This document shows, piece after piece, positions 19,159 through 29,905 of a stretch of DNA of 64,000 bases. The notes under the pieces were generated by a model. That model was not told where the DNA came from, made no database searches, and worked only from the letters and a program-made list of their open reading frames with translations. This DNA is from Verrucomicrobium spinosum DSM 4136 = JCM 18804 (GTDB taxonomy: Bacteria; Verrucomicrobiota; Verrucomicrobiia; Verrucomicrobiales; Verrucomicrobiaceae), in the NCBI RefSeq assembly GCF_000172155.1, contig NZ_ABIZ01000001.1, positions 248,001 through 312,000 on the forward strand, read 5' to 3'. Every line of letters starts with the position of its first letter. The stretch's first letter is position 1. The position numbers and the translations under genes were made by a program.

Positions 19159-19204
19159 CCCAAGGTTGGACGAGTCCCGCAAGGCGGGACGAGTCAACCT
19201 TGGG
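19159..19204. repeat. Nested double hairpin
   Basis: Outer arms CCCAAGGTT/AACCTTGGG enclose a perfect inner stem GTCCCGC-aag-GCGGGAC, each arm followed or preceded by GAGTC. The rest of the 18876-19412 gap shows no gene. It resembles the hairpins at 29259 and 30829 in layout. Confidence 0.6.
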
Positions 19205-19412
19205 TAACGCCGAAGGAGATGATCAGGTGGGAAGGCCGGCAGCATTCGCTTCCTCCCAACCGCCTTCAACACCTCCACGTCAGCGCCTCAGGTTCCTTGG
19301 CTGGCGCAAATTTTCCCGTATGGCATGTCCGCCGCGCGGAATGCAGCCGCATACCCAACGGGATATCAGTGCCGCCGGGTAGTACCTTCAACCGTCTCCC
19401 GACACCCCACTC

Positions 19413-20885
19413 CTACGTCCCGCAAAAGGTCTGGTAATCACCAGAGGGCGAGCCTGCGAGGTACTCCTCCGGAGGCGGCTGCACGTGTTCATACGGCTGC
19501 GCCAGCACGGCCAGCAGGCGCTCCAGCACTCCCAGGTCCTCACGCTCCACGGCGGCGGTGAGGGCTTCCTCCACCTTGTGATTGCGTGGGATGGCCACCG
19601 GATTGTGACAGCGCATGATTTCCTGAACCGCTTCTGCCGTCTGCGGCTGGCGGGTCAGACGTTCCTGCCAGCGCTGGTGCCAGGCGAGGAAGTCCGGGTC
19701 GGCGGAGAGTGATGCGGAACCTGGAGACGACAGAGCCCGGAAGGTGTTCGTGAAATCGGCTTGAGTTTCCTGCATCCATTTCAGAAGGGAATCGATCAAG
19801 GACAGGTCATCCCCTTCCTCTGTGAGGAGGCCGAGCTTGCCCCGCATGCCGGTGAGCCAGTGCTGCTTGTAAATGGGCTCGAACCCGATGATGGCATCGT
19901 TGGCCAGCTCCACCGCCTTCTCTTCGACGGGATCCAACAAGGGCAGAAGAGCCTCGGCAAACCGGGCCAGATTCCACTGGGCGATGAAGGGCTGCCTGCC
20001 GTAGGCGTAGCGGCCCTGGTGATCGATGGAGCTGAACACCGTGGCGGGATCGTACGCCTCCATGAAGGCGCAGGGTCCATAGTCGATGGTCTCGCCGGAG
20101 AGGGCCATGTTGTCCGTGTTCATGACGCCGTGGATGAAGCCCACGTGCTGCCAGCGGGCGATGAGGGCGGCCTGGCGCTCGATCACGCCCTGCAACAGGG
20201 CCAGATAGGGCTGGGCGGCGTTTGCCGCGTCCGGGTAGTGCCGCTGCAGAGTATGGTCTGCGAGCGCCTGGAGCAGCGCCTGTTCGCCACGTGCGGCGGC
20301 GTACTCAAAGGTGCCGACCCGGATGTGGCTGGCCGCCACGCGGGTGAGGACGGCTCCGGGCAGCATCCCATCGCGCCGCACCAGCTCTCCGGTGGTGACC
20401 ACAGCGAGGCTGCGTGTGGTGGGGATGCCCAGGGCGTGCATGGCCTCGCTGATGATGTACTCCCGCAGCATGGGGCCCAGCGTGGCCCGGCCGTCCCCGC
20501 GGCGTGAGAACGGTGTCTGGCCGGAGCCTTTGAGCTGGATGTCAAAGCGCTGCCCCTTCGGGGTGATCTGCTCGCCCAACAGGATCGCGCGGCCATCTCC
20601 CAGCATGGTGAAGTTTCCGAACTGGTGGCCTGCATAGGCCTGCGCCAGGGGCTGTGCTCCCGGTGGCAGGTCGTTTCCGGAGAACCACGATGCGTGGTCC
20701 AACTGAGCTGCATCCAGCCCCAGAGATTCGGCCAGGGCACGATTCAGGATCACCAGCTTCGGCTGCCGCACCGGCGTGGGCTGGAAGGCGACGTGAAAGG
20801 CCTCGGGAAGTTGGGCATACGAATGTTCCAGGTGCCAACCGGCGGTCAAAGAGCGGGTGGAGGAGGCGGATTCGGGGCTGGGCAT
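19413..20885 (-). CDS. selO: SelO-family protein adenylyltransferase (YdiU)
   Basis: 490 residues, a normal length. The pseudokinase-fold AMP-transfer core is visible in RGDGRATLGPMLREYI and in the metal-binding stretch HGVMNTDNMALSGETIDYGP. SelO enzymes transfer AMP from ATP to Ser/Thr/Tyr of other proteins and are linked to redox control. The penultimate region ends TFCGT, with Cys488 where animal SelO has selenocysteine; in the E. coli enzyme a C-terminal Cys takes part in a regulatory disulfide. Monocistronic; ATG start at 20885. Confidence 0.93.
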   Translation of the reverse strand: MPSPESASSTRSLTAGWHLEHSYAQLPEAFHVAFQPTPVRQPKLVILNRALAESLGLDAAQLDHASWFSGNDLPPGAQPLAQAYAGHQFGNFTMLGDGRAILLGEQITPKGQRFDIQLKGSGQTPFSRRGDGRATLGPMLREYIISEAMHALGIPTTRSLAVVTTGELVRRDGMLPGAVLTRVAASHIRVGTFEYAAARGEQALLQALADHTLQRHYPDAANAAQPYLALLQGVIERQAALIARWQHVGFIHGVMNTDNMALSGETIDYGPCAFMEAYDPATVFSSIDHQGRYAYGRQPFIAQWNLARFAEALLPLLDPVEEKAVELANDAIIGFEPIYKQHWLTGMRGKLGLLTEEGDDLSLIDSLLKWMQETQADFTNTFRALSSPGSASLSADPDFLAWHQRWQERLTRQPQTAEAVQEIMRCHNPVAIPRNHKVEEALTAAVEREDLGVLERLLAVLAQPYEHVQPPPEEYLAGSPSGDYQTFCGT

Positions 20886-21073
20886 TGATCGGAGGAGGGG
20901 GCAGGATTGGGCGGCGGCAAGCGTGCTGTACGCGAGAGAACTTACGCCGCCAATGGATAAGCGGGGACTGCCGATGGCGTCGGGCCGGATAGAGGCCCCT
21001 GAGATGGTCCGTTTGTAGCACGGTGCTCTTTCTGAAGCTCAAGATGACTGTTTCCGAGATTTTTCAACGTGGC

Positions 21074-23089
21074 ATGAAGGCCAGGCTCCTGCTCAGTGTA
21101 GGCCTGGCGATGTCATGGGCTTTTCCGTGTGCCGGGCAGGAGATCGCCTCCGCGACCCCGGCAGGGGCAGGTGCGGGGGCTCCTGCTGCCAAGGCTCAAA
21201 CAACTGCCCCTGCGCCAACGCCCAAGCCTGTCTCCGCGCTCGCTCCCGCTCTGTCGGCAGAGGATGCGGAACTGGTGGCGCTCCAGGCCGAGATCAAAAA
21301 GTCGTTCCGCGAGAGCGTCACGCCTTTCGTCAAAAACTACTGCCAGCAATGCCACGGGAACCGCCGTTCCAAAGGAGGCATCAATCTTGAGGTTGCCTTG
21401 AGGAATCCCGGCGGAGTGGCGTTTAGCAAGCACTGGAAGGCGGCCATCGCCACGGTGAACAGCAAGGACATGCCGCCAGATGATGAAGACGCCTTGCCGA
21501 GCGATGCCGAGCGGCAGGCCTTCGTGGACTGGATTGCCAAGCTGAAATTCCTCAGCCCCAAGGACCCCGGACCCTTTGTGATCCGCCGCCTCACGAAGGT
21601 GGAGTACGGCAACACGCTGCGGGATCTCTATGGCGTGGATCCGGCCATCGCCCATGCGCTGCCGGATGAAGTGTTCGGCGAGGGGTATATGAACACCCTC
21701 TCACCGCTCCATCTGGAGGAATACCTTGGGATCGCCAACGAGGTGCTGGACAAGGTGCTCGCGCCTCTGGACGCGCCGCCTACGGAGATGCAAAAGCGCC
21801 TCTTTGGCGATGCTCCGGCACCAGGGGCGGACCCGCGCGCCGCTGCGCGGAACGTGGCGCGCTCGCTGGCTCGCAACGCCTTCCGCCGCCCGCCCACCGA
21901 GGCAGAGCTGGACACGCTGGTGGCCGTGTTTGATCTGGCCACGCAGAACAAGCTGGCTTACCCCGCCGCGTTGCGCCTCATGTACAAGGCGGTGCTGGTG
22001 TCTCCCCAGTTCCTCTTCATCACCCCGGCGACAGAGGCCCCGGCGGGGAGCAAGATCGTGCCGCTGGATGATCACCAGCTCGCCTCCCGTCTCTCCTACT
22101 TGCTGTGGGCCACCATGCCGGATGCGGAGCTCATGGAGCTGGCAGACAGTGGTAAACTCCACGAACCCGCCGTGCTCAAGGGGCAGGTGAAGCGCCTCCT
22201 GCTGGATCGCCGGTCGCGGGCCCTGTTCGATGGATTCGGTGCCCAATGGCTGCAGCTTGGGGAGCTGGAGAGCAAAACCTTCGACACCACGAAGTTCCCG
22301 CTGATGACGGGTGAACTACGGGCCGCCATGTATGATGAGGCCCGTCTCTTCTTCGAGAGCGTGGTGCGGGAGAATCGCAGCGTGGTCAGCCTGGTGGACA
22401 GTGACTACACCTTCCTCAACGGCACTCTGGCCAAGCTGTACGGCATGGAGAAGACCGTCACCGGGCCGGAGATGCGCAAGGTGAAGCTGACGGATGCAAA
22501 CCGCGGCGGCATCCTGGGCATGCCCGGCGTGCTGGCCACCACTTCATTCCCCAACCGCACCAGCCCGGTGAAGCGCGGCGTGTGGGTGCTGGAGCAGGTG
22601 CTTGGGCAGCATGTACCACCCGCTCCGCCCAATGTGCCGGCCCTGGAGAAGCAGGACCAAAAAGCGGTGGCCAACATGACGCTGCGTCAGCGCACGGAGA
22701 TGCACCTGACCAACTCCGTGTGCGCGAACTGCCACAAGGTGCTGGACCCCATTGGATTCGGCCTGGAGAACTTCGACGCCATCGGCCGCTGGCGGGATCA
22801 GGATGACACGGGCGGGGCCATTGATGCCGCGGGAGAACTGCCTGGCGGCAAGCGCTTCACGACCCCCAAGGAACTGAAGGGCATCATCGCAGCCCGCACC
22901 GATGACCTCGCGCGGAATCTGACGGAGAAACTGCTGGCCTATGCGCTGTGCCGCCAGATCGAAGGCTATGATGACATCGTGGTGGACCGCCTCATGGAGA
23001 CCATCGCCAAGGATGGCTACCGCATGCAGACGCTCATCACCGAGGTGGTGACGAGTTATCCTTTCCTGAACCGCCGCGTGCAAAATTGA
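21074..23089 (+). CDS. Exported DUF1587/1592/1588/1585 cytochrome-type protein
   Basis: The ATG at 21074 gives a signal peptide ([21 protein letters not shown]) and 671 residues; a longer frame from 21023 is less likely. An N-terminal PSCyt-like segment has a heme motif C90-Q-Q-C93-H94, followed by [17 protein letters not shown] (DUF1587), the DUF1592 core, and a second CANCH motif (C550, C553, H554) in the DUF1588 region with the typical [12 protein letters not shown]. The family is abundant in planctomycetes and verrucomicrobia and always near DUF1552 proteins, as here (27-base gap). A role in extracytoplasmic electron transfer or polymer degradation is suspected but undefined. Confidence 0.92.
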   Translation: MKARLLLSVGLAMSWAFPCAGQEIASATPAGAGAGAPAAKAQTTAPAPTPKPVSALAPALSAEDAELVALQAEIKKSFRESVTPFVKNYCQQCHGNRRSKGGINLEVALRNPGGVAFSKHWKAAIATVNSKDMPPDDEDALPSDAERQAFVDWIAKLKFLSPKDPGPFVIRRLTKVEYGNTLRDLYGVDPAIAHALPDEVFGEGYMNTLSPLHLEEYLGIANEVLDKVLAPLDAPPTEMQKRLFGDAPAPGADPRAAARNVARSLARNAFRRPPTEAELDTLVAVFDLATQNKLAYPAALRLMYKAVLVSPQFLFITPATEAPAGSKIVPLDDHQLASRLSYLLWATMPDAELMELADSGKLHEPAVLKGQVKRLLLDRRSRALFDGFGAQWLQLGELESKTFDTTKFPLMTGELRAAMYDEARLFFESVVRENRSVVSLVDSDYTFLNGTLAKLYGMEKTVTGPEMRKVKLTDANRGGILGMPGVLATTSFPNRTSPVKRGVWVLEQVLGQHVPPAPPNVPALEKQDQKAVANMTLRQRTEMHLTNSVCANCHKVLDPIGFGLENFDAIGRWRDQDDTGGAIDAAGELPGGKRFTTPKELKGIIAARTDDLARNLTEKLLAYALCRQIEGYDDIVVDRLMETIAKDGYRMQTLITEVVTSYPFLNRRVQN

Positions 23090-23116
23090 CCCCGCCCAAC
23101 CCTTCCCCCACCTGCT

Positions 23117-24520
23117 ATGAGAAACCGCTTTCTGATCGACCGTCGCACCTGCTTGAAGGGGCTGGGTGCCTCCCTCGCGCTGCCTCTCCTGGAGACAATG
23201 GGCTGGGCAGATGCCCTCAAGGGCAAGGCCGCGTACAAACCCCCGGTGCGGATCGGATTCATGTACATGCCGCATGGGGTGATCATGGATCAGTTCTGGC
23301 CCGCGAGCCCGGAGAGCTTTCTCACCGCCCCGCCTCCCGCGCTGGAGTCCCTGCGGCCAGTGCTGGACCAGTGCTTGTTGATGAAAGGGATCTCCGGCGT
23401 GCCCATCGCCCCGTTCAACGGTGCGCCTCATGCGCTGGAGCTTTCCACCTGGCTCACTGCGACCCTGCCCGATGCCAACCGCCGCAACCAGATCAACATT
23501 GCCATCTCGGCCGACCAGATTGCCGCCAACTATGTGGGCGGGCTCACGTCGCTGCCCTCCCTGGAGCTGGCCACCATGCCGCAGACGCACAAGGAGAACC
23601 AGGAAGGCCTCAATGAGGGGTACTACTCGCATTGTAGTTTCCGCTCACCCACCCAGGCTGTGCCGGCGGAGATCAACCCGCGCAATGTGCTGAACCGCCT
23701 TTTCAAGAGCAACGACTTCAGCGGTCAGGGGCGGGGCGGGCGCGGTGCCGGGCAGTCGGATGCGCTGGACCGCAGCATGCTGGATCTGGTGATCGGCGGT
23801 GCCAAAGACCTGCGCCGTACCCTGCCGCAGAACGACCAGCACAAGCTGGATGAGTACCTGGACAGCGTGCGTTCCCTGGAGCGCCGCATCGCCTCCATTG
23901 AGTTCCGTCAGAAGGAGGCCGCGCTGGAGAAGGCGGGTGTCAGCACCAGGCGGCGCAACGATGCCGACTCCCCGCCCATCGAGATCAGGATCCCGGAAGG
24001 CGACCGGCGCAGCGAGTACATGCAGGTCATGTGTGACCTGAACGTCCTGGCCTTCCAGACAGACACCACCCGGGTGAGCACCTACATCGGCTCCACCCCC
24101 AACGGCGTCTCCTACCCCGAGCTCGGGTTCAAGGACGAACACCACTCCCAGACCCATCACAACAACCAGGGCGACAAGGTGGGCAAGGTGGCCGCCATCA
24201 CCGCGTTCAACATCTCCCAGTTCGCCCACATGGTGAAGAAGATGGCCAGCCTGAAGGAGGGCGACGGCACCCTGCTGGACAACTGCATCATGATGTGGGG
24301 TTCCGGCCTGGAGGATGGCAACAAACACTCCCGCGAGAACCTGCCCTTCATCATCGCCGGCAAGGGCGGTGGCTCCATCAACACGGGCCGCTTCCTGGCC
24401 GATACCAAGGGCAACCAGGGAGACCTGCTCACCACGCTGCTGGCCTGCGCGGGCGTGCCGCTGGACCGGCCCATCGGCATCGCGACCAAGCAGATCACGG
24501 AGATGATGGTGAAGGTGTAG
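23117..24520 (+). CDS. DUF1552 protein, probable Tat substrate
   Basis: 467 residues. The N-terminus has a twin-arginine-like pattern ([20 protein letters not shown]), so export may be in folded form. The rest matches the DUF1552 family ([20 protein letters not shown], and [19 protein letters not shown] near the end), related in fold to DUF1501 and alkaline-phosphatase-like proteins. It is the usual partner of DUF1592 proteins and sits 27 bases behind one. Catalytic function is not established for the family. Confidence 0.92.
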   Translation: MRNRFLIDRRTCLKGLGASLALPLLETMGWADALKGKAAYKPPVRIGFMYMPHGVIMDQFWPASPESFLTAPPPALESLRPVLDQCLLMKGISGVPIAPFNGAPHALELSTWLTATLPDANRRNQINIAISADQIAANYVGGLTSLPSLELATMPQTHKENQEGLNEGYYSHCSFRSPTQAVPAEINPRNVLNRLFKSNDFSGQGRGGRGAGQSDALDRSMLDLVIGGAKDLRRTLPQNDQHKLDEYLDSVRSLERRIASIEFRQKEAALEKAGVSTRRRNDADSPPIEIRIPEGDRRSEYMQVMCDLNVLAFQTDTTRVSTYIGSTPNGVSYPELGFKDEHHSQTHHNNQGDKVGKVAAITAFNISQFAHMVKKMASLKEGDGTLLDNCIMMWGSGLEDGNKHSRENLPFIIAGKGGGSINTGRFLADTKGNQGDLLTTLLACAGVPLDRPIGIATKQITEMMVKV

Positions 24521-24556
24521 AGAAAGGAGAGGGGAACTGGCGCGTACCTACACGCC

Positions 24557-25765
24557 ATGAAGCGTTTCCTCCTCCTTCTCGCGGTCCTGCTGGTGCCGCT
24601 GGCGATCCGTGCCACCGCCAGCGCCGCCCCTCCGGCCAAGCTCAAGATCTACCTCCTGGCAGGCCAGTCCAATATGGAAGGGCACGCCAGGGTGGAGACC
24701 TTTGACTACATCGGGGATGACCCCGCCACCGCACCGCTGCTCCAGCAGATGCGGGGTGCAGATGGCAAGCCAACCGTCTGCGACCATGTCTGGATCTCCT
24801 ATTTTACCGGCACTGGTAACTCGAATGGCGAAGGCTTGGGGAAGCTCACCGCAGGTTATGGCTCGCGACAGGACCCCGCGAAAGATGGCGGCAAAATCGG
24901 GCCTGAATTCACCTTTGGCCTGACCCTGGACAAGGCGCTTCAGGAGCCGGTCCTCATCATCAAAACGGCGTGGGGCGGCAAGTCACTGTACCACGACTTC
25001 CGCTCTCCAAGCTCCGGGGTGTACTCGCGCACGGCCAAGGACATCGAGAAAGGGCAGCATGCCGAGGCCCAGTCCGGCGAGTACTACCGCCTCATGATCG
25101 GGCACGTGAAGCACGTGCTGTCTGACCTCAAACGCGTGTGCCCGGCTTATGATGAAAAGCAGGGCTACGAGATCGCCGGGATGGTCTGGTTCCAGGGCTG
25201 GAATGACATGGTGAACCGCGAGGTGTACCCCTTGCCGAAGCCGGGCGATGCCACGCCGCGTTACGCAGAGTACAGCCGACTGATGGCCAACTTCATTCGC
25301 GATGTGCGCAAGGACATCAACGCCCCCCAGATGCCCTTTGTCATCGGGGTGATGGGCGTTGAAGGAAGCAAGCCGAACGAGCACATTGCCGCCTTCCGCG
25401 AGGCCATGGCGGCTCCAGCAGCCCTGCCAGAGTTCAAAGGGAATGTCATCGCCGTCCCAACCGCGCCATTCTGGTCGGAGGAACTGGGGGCCATTGCCAG
25501 CAAGCGTGATGAGGTGCGGCAGATGGGCTATTACCTGAAGACGAAGAGCGCCAAACACGCGAATGCGGATGGCTCCATGAGCGAACCGCAGCAGCGGGAG
25601 TACTTGAAGAAGTTCGAGGCGGATCTGATCTCGCCTGCGGAAGAGGCGCTTTGGAAGAGAGGGGCCTCCAACGGAGGGTATCACTATCTCGGCTGTGCCA
25701 AGACCTTCGCGTTGATGGGCAAGGCGTTCGCGGAGGCGTTGTTGCGGACGGGTGGCCAGCATTGA
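24557..25765 (+). CDS. Exported sialate O-acetylesterase-like carbohydrate esterase
   Basis: 402 residues with signal peptide (MKRFLLLLAVLLVPLAIRATASA). The SASA/SGNH signature LLAGQSNMEGHA carries the nucleophile Ser, IKTAWGGKSL forms the oxyanion region and VWFQGWNDM lies further on. Such enzymes remove acetyl groups from sugars. It follows the DUF1552 gene by 36 bases, so the three genes likely form one transcript; a glycan-handling role for that operon is inferred from this gene. Confidence 0.87.
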   Translation: MKRFLLLLAVLLVPLAIRATASAAPPAKLKIYLLAGQSNMEGHARVETFDYIGDDPATAPLLQQMRGADGKPTVCDHVWISYFTGTGNSNGEGLGKLTAGYGSRQDPAKDGGKIGPEFTFGLTLDKALQEPVLIIKTAWGGKSLYHDFRSPSSGVYSRTAKDIEKGQHAEAQSGEYYRLMIGHVKHVLSDLKRVCPAYDEKQGYEIAGMVWFQGWNDMVNREVYPLPKPGDATPRYAEYSRLMANFIRDVRKDINAPQMPFVIGVMGVEGSKPNEHIAAFREAMAAPAALPEFKGNVIAVPTAPFWSEELGAIASKRDEVRQMGYYLKTKSAKHANADGSMSEPQQREYLKKFEADLISPAEEALWKRGASNGGYHYLGCAKTFALMGKAFAEALLRTGGQH

Positions 25766-25776
25766 GTCAGCTGAAT

Positions 25777-25847
25777 GTAGTCCAGAGCTTTAGCTCGGTA
25801 TGGAGATACGGGAGCCGTTCGACTGACGCGCTGGAGTGCTGGACTAC
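25777..25847. repeat. Inverted repeat downstream of esterase gene
   Basis: Arms GTAGTCCAG and CTGGACTAC are perfect complements about 53 bases apart, just after the esterase stop. It may be a transcript-end structure or a dispersed repeat copy. The rest of the gap to 26030 shows nothing else. Confidence 0.45.
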
Positions 25848-26030
25848 TTTGCCTGCGAGTCCTCTCGTTTCGTGGGTTGATGCGGGCAGAACGAAATTTT
25901 CTTCGCGGGGCGTGGGAGTTCGGGCGAGGGCCGCGGACTCCCCTACATCCAAACCCGTACTCGAACCGAACTTGTGCTCGGAGAGCCAGTATTCTTATAC
26001 TCGACCTGCTGCCGCATGCCCCCTGATGCC

Positions 26031-28994
26031 ATGAAACTCCCCCGGCCCCTGCTCAGCCACGGATTGGCGTCTGTCGGTCTGCTCGTATTTGCATTTGGCT
26101 TCCAGCTCCAGGCCGCTCCGCCTGTGGCGGTCAATGATTCGGTGGTGATGCATCACCTGCAGAAGGCGCGGATCGCAGCGCTGGCGAACGATACCGGGAA
26201 CGTGAGCAGTCCCACCGTCGCCATCATGCAGGCTCCGCAGTGGGGCAGTGCCGTTGCGGACAGCAGCGGTCGCATTCTCTACACGCACCAGTCAGGCACC
26301 CCGGCCAGCGACTCATTCACCTACCGGGTGACCAGCGCTGAGGGCACGTCGAACGCGGCCACGGTGACGGTGGCCTTCTCCAACAGCCTGCGCATTTCTG
26401 GCGGCTTCAATATTCCTGCCACGCCGCCCCCGTTGGCCGTGCAGCTCACACCGGTGGTCACAGGGTTGGCCTCGCCTACGGCGATCGCCACACCACCCGG
26501 GGAGACGCGGCGGGTGTTCGTGTGTCAAAAAGGAGGGCTGTTGCGTTTGGTTCAGGACATAACGGCATCCACGCCAGCCGTGTCCACCTTTTTGAATCTT
26601 GCCAATGTGCTGACCCTGCGGGGCGAATCTCTCAGCACCACCAGCGAGCAGGGCCTCCTGGGTCTGGCCTTTCATCCCAACTACGCGACGAATCGATACT
26701 TTTACCTCTTCTATTCTGTCACCGCCGGCGGCATCACCTACGAGCGCGTCTCCCGCTTCACCACCAGTACGACAGATCCGAATCTGGCGGACGCCGGTAG
26801 CGAGGTGGTGCTCATTCAGCAGCGGGATGATGCCTCCAATCACAATGGCGGAGATCTCCACTTCGGGCCGGATGGGTATCTGTACATTTCCCTGGGGGAC
26901 GAGGGCAATCAAAACGACTCGCTCAACAACAGCCAGACCATCACGAAGGATTTCTTCTCCGCCGTGGCGAGGATTGATGTGGACAAGAAACCCGGCAGCC
27001 TGCCGCCCAACGCCCATGCGGCGGTGGTCCTGACGGGAGGGGTGGCGGGCTACGCCATTCCTCCGGACAATCCCTATGTGGGGGCGACTACCTTCAATGG
27101 GGTGACCATCGCCAACACCTCAGCGATTCGCACGGAGTTCTGGGCGGTGGGCTTTCGCAACCCGTGGCGCTTCTCCATTGACTCTCTGACCGGTGAACTC
27201 TGGCTGGCGGATGTGGGGCAGGACACCTACGAGGAGATCGACATCGTGGCCAAAGGAGGCAACTACGGCTGGGCCTACCGGGAGGGGGCACACAGCGGAG
27301 CCAAGTCGGGCCAGGCCCCGGTGAATTTTGACTCCTTGTACCATACACCACCGCTCTATGAGTATGTGCACACCGGTGTGAGCGGCGGGGACGCGAACTT
27401 CAAGGGCAACTCCGTCTCGGGCGGTGTGGTGTACCGTGGTACGCGCCATTCCAACCTCATCGGCGCTTACATCTTCTCCGATCACGTGTCCGGACATATC
27501 TGGAGCCTGGTACGCAATGCAACGGGACCCCCGACCGTCACCCGCATCGCGGGCGAAGGCAATGTCGTGGCGTTTGGCAAAGATCCTTCCAACCAGGATG
27601 TGCTGCTGGTGGACCACAATGACGGCCGTCTGCTGCGCCTGACCTCCACTGCAGGCACGGGCACCTATCCAGACACGCTGAGTGCCACGGGCCTCTTTGC
27701 GGATCTGACCGATCTGTCTCCCTCACCTGGTCTGTTGCCCTATGTGCCGAATCTGGCCTTCTGGAGCGATCATGCGGTGAAGAGCCGCTGGTTCAGCATT
27801 CCCACCGCTGGGGTCGCCATGACCTGGAGCCGGGACGGGCAGTGGACCTTCCCCGACGGCCAGATCTGGGTGAAGCACTTCGATCTGCCGCTCAACCGTG
27901 ATAATCCCACTACGAAGAAGCGGCTGGAAACACGGGTGCTGGTGAAGAACGCCTCAGGGGCTTACGGCGTGAGCTACCGCTGGAACGATGCTGGGACGGA
28001 GGCCACCCTGGTGCCGGATGCGGGTGTGGAGTTTGATGTCAACATCACCGTGGGAGGCAATCCGGCTGTGCAGCGGTGGCGCATTCCCAGCCGCGCCGAG
28101 TGCATGATCTGCCACACCTCCCAGGCAGGGCATGCGTTGTCCTTCAGCACCCGCCAGCTCAACCTTTCCCAGACGGTGAACGGCTTCAGCGGGAACCTGC
28201 TCACCCTGCTCAGTGGCGCAGGTTATTTCACCAATACCCCGGAAGCGCCCAATGTACTGCCCCGGCACGTGCGCCTTGATGAAGTCAGTCAGCCGGTGGA
28301 ATCCCGCGTCCGCAGCTATCTGGCGGTGAACTGCGCCTACTGTCACATGGCGGGGGGCTCTGCGGCACCCGCCGCATGGGATGGCCGCATTGAACTGGCA
28401 TTGGACCAGACCGGGCTCATCAACGGCACTGCTGTGAACAACGGCGGCAGCACCGCCAACAAGCTGGTCGTGCCGGGAGATACCGCTCACTCCGTGCTGC
28501 TCAATCGCGTGGCAGTGACCAATGGCTTCACCCGCATGCCCCCCATCGGCAGCAATCAACTGGACACCCAGGGGATTGACCTGCTCACCACCTGGATCAA
28601 CAGCAGCCTGCCCGCCCGGCAGACCTTTGCGGACTGGCGGTTGCAGCAGTTTGGCTCATCGAACTCCACCAACGGCGACCCGCTTGCCGACCCGGACAAT
28701 GACGGCGTGAACAACAAGGCCGAGTATCTGGCCTCTACCTCGCCTCTGGATGGAGCAAGCTTCTTCAAGGTGGAACCCGCCGTGACCGGCCCCGCCGGAG
28801 ACACCATCACGGTCACCTTCAGCGTCCCGCCCAACCGCTCCGCTGTGGTGGAGACCTCCACGAACCTCTCCGACTGGTTCTACTGGGACGTGCCCGGCAA
28901 CAGCGGCCTTCCCCAGGCGGGCGGACCAGTGACCCTCACCGGCCCCGTTGAGGGCAGTCGCCAGTTCTTCAGGGTGAGATTGAGGGAGCATTGA
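26031..28994 (+). CDS. Exported PQQ-type sugar dehydrogenase fused to diheme cytochrome
   Basis: The ATG at 26031 gives a signal peptide (MKLPRPLLSHGLASVGLLVFAFG) and 987 residues. After a short cadherin/Ig-like module (about 30-120) comes a glucose/sorbosone dehydrogenase beta-propeller (GLLGLAFHPNYATNRYFYLFYS, DLHFGPDGYLYISLGDEGN, VGFRNPWRFS). A domain of the SO2930-type diheme cytochrome family follows, with C691-M-I-C-H695 and C768-A-Y-C-H772. The C-terminal ~90 residues are a beta domain common in verrucomicrobial secreted proteins. Predicted role: oxidise a sugar with PQQ and pass electrons directly to the fused hemes in the periplasm. Substrate and cofactor are inferred. Confidence 0.9.
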   Translation: MKLPRPLLSHGLASVGLLVFAFGFQLQAAPPVAVNDSVVMHHLQKARIAALANDTGNVSSPTVAIMQAPQWGSAVADSSGRILYTHQSGTPASDSFTYRVTSAEGTSNAATVTVAFSNSLRISGGFNIPATPPPLAVQLTPVVTGLASPTAIATPPGETRRVFVCQKGGLLRLVQDITASTPAVSTFLNLANVLTLRGESLSTTSEQGLLGLAFHPNYATNRYFYLFYSVTAGGITYERVSRFTTSTTDPNLADAGSEVVLIQQRDDASNHNGGDLHFGPDGYLYISLGDEGNQNDSLNNSQTITKDFFSAVARIDVDKKPGSLPPNAHAAVVLTGGVAGYAIPPDNPYVGATTFNGVTIANTSAIRTEFWAVGFRNPWRFSIDSLTGELWLADVGQDTYEEIDIVAKGGNYGWAYREGAHSGAKSGQAPVNFDSLYHTPPLYEYVHTGVSGGDANFKGNSVSGGVVYRGTRHSNLIGAYIFSDHVSGHIWSLVRNATGPPTVTRIAGEGNVVAFGKDPSNQDVLLVDHNDGRLLRLTSTAGTGTYPDTLSATGLFADLTDLSPSPGLLPYVPNLAFWSDHAVKSRWFSIPTAGVAMTWSRDGQWTFPDGQIWVKHFDLPLNRDNPTTKKRLETRVLVKNASGAYGVSYRWNDAGTEATLVPDAGVEFDVNITVGGNPAVQRWRIPSRAECMICHTSQAGHALSFSTRQLNLSQTVNGFSGNLLTLLSGAGYFTNTPEAPNVLPRHVRLDEVSQPVESRVRSYLAVNCAYCHMAGGSAAPAAWDGRIELALDQTGLINGTAVNNGGSTANKLVVPGDTAHSVLLNRVAVTNGFTRMPPIGSNQLDTQGIDLLTTWINSSLPARQTFADWRLQQFGSSNSTNGDPLADPDNDGVNNKAEYLASTSPLDGASFFKVEPAVTGPAGDTITVTFSVPPNRSAVVETSTNLSDWFYWDVPGNSGLPQAGGPVTLTGPVEGSRQFFRVRLREH

Positions 28995-29258
28995 ACGGCG
29001 GGGGATTTGCATTCGAGCCTTGGAGCAAAGGGGCGCGCTGGGCCGGTTGCAGGCTTATGCAGACTGGATGGGGCGTGGGATCCGGCGGCTGGCGAAGGGT
29101 TCGAGGCGTCACGAGGCCTGGCAAAAGCGATGTCATGTGCTGTCTGACATTCACGGCAAGATGCCGCGAACAGCACGCAAGGATGCGTGCGCTCCCCGAG
29201 CTTCCCAGGTATAGGTCGTTTTGAGAACTGTCAGACCGCCACAATTCCAACACCTGTT

Positions 29259-29295
29259 CCCAACGTAGACTCGCTGGAGACTCGCCAACGTTGGG
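29259..29295. repeat. REP-like hairpin repeat, copy 1
   Basis: CCCAACG...CGTTGGG arms enclose TAGACTCGCTGGAGACTCG. A second, slightly diverged copy in the same orientation is at 29259+1570. The surrounding gap 28995-29339 has no other supported feature. Confidence 0.6.
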
Positions 29296-29339
29296 CTTGT
29301 AGCCCCATCCTCTTCGAGGAAGAGCTTCGACTGAGTGTC

Positions 29340-29882
29340 TTAGGGGTGAGCTGCCATGTATTCCACCAGCAGATGCGGTGTGCCAAAGCAGATCGCGGCT
29401 GCATAGATCGCATCAAACCAGACAACGGACAACACGGCCCCGAGGAAGATGAGGCCACATATGGGCGTGGCGAGCAGTCGCAGAGCCCAGCCGGTGTCCG
29501 GTGCCTTGATGGATTGCCAGAGGCTGCTTGCATCGCCCGTGCTGGGGAAGGCATGCATGCCGACGGAGATGCCGAGCCAGCCGAGCAGCATTTCGATGAG
29601 GCCAGGCTCCACATTGCCAGCGGCTCCCAGACCGACGGGAAAGGCGATGGCTATCGCGAGAAGGGTATTGACCAGAAACGGGGCGACCGAAATGAAGAAG
29701 TGCTTCCACGGGCCGGAGGGGCGTGCGTGAATCACATACCCAGAGGGGTTCTCCATCTGGAAGTACTTCACATCCAGCACCGGCGTGTCCGTCAGGCGGC
29801 ATGCCAGCTGGTGGGCGGCCTCATGCACGACCACACCAGGAAAAGTCAGGGCGGCGATGATCGGGGCGGGAATAAAGATCAT
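29340..29882 (-). CDS. M50-like membrane metallopeptidase
   Basis: 180 residues, almost entirely membrane-embedded. The zinc motif H20-E-A-A-H24 lies in the first hydrophobic segment (FPGVVVHEAAHQLACRL), the layout of site-2-type peptidases. Three more hydrophobic segments follow. It lacks a PDZ domain and is short, so it belongs with minimal M50-like proteins rather than RseP. Substrate unknown. The next minus-strand gene upstream encodes a zinc-ribbon membrane protein 23 bases away, suggesting co-transcription. Confidence 0.75.
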   Translation of the reverse strand: MIFIPAPIIAALTFPGVVVHEAAHQLACRLTDTPVLDVKYFQMENPSGYVIHARPSGPWKHFFISVAPFLVNTLLAIAIAFPVGLGAAGNVEPGLIEMLLGWLGISVGMHAFPSTGDASSLWQSIKAPDTGWALRLLATPICGLIFLGAVLSVVWFDAIYAAAICFGTPHLLVEYMAAHP

Positions 29883-29905
29883 GGGAGAGATGAGGCTGGA
29901 GGGGG

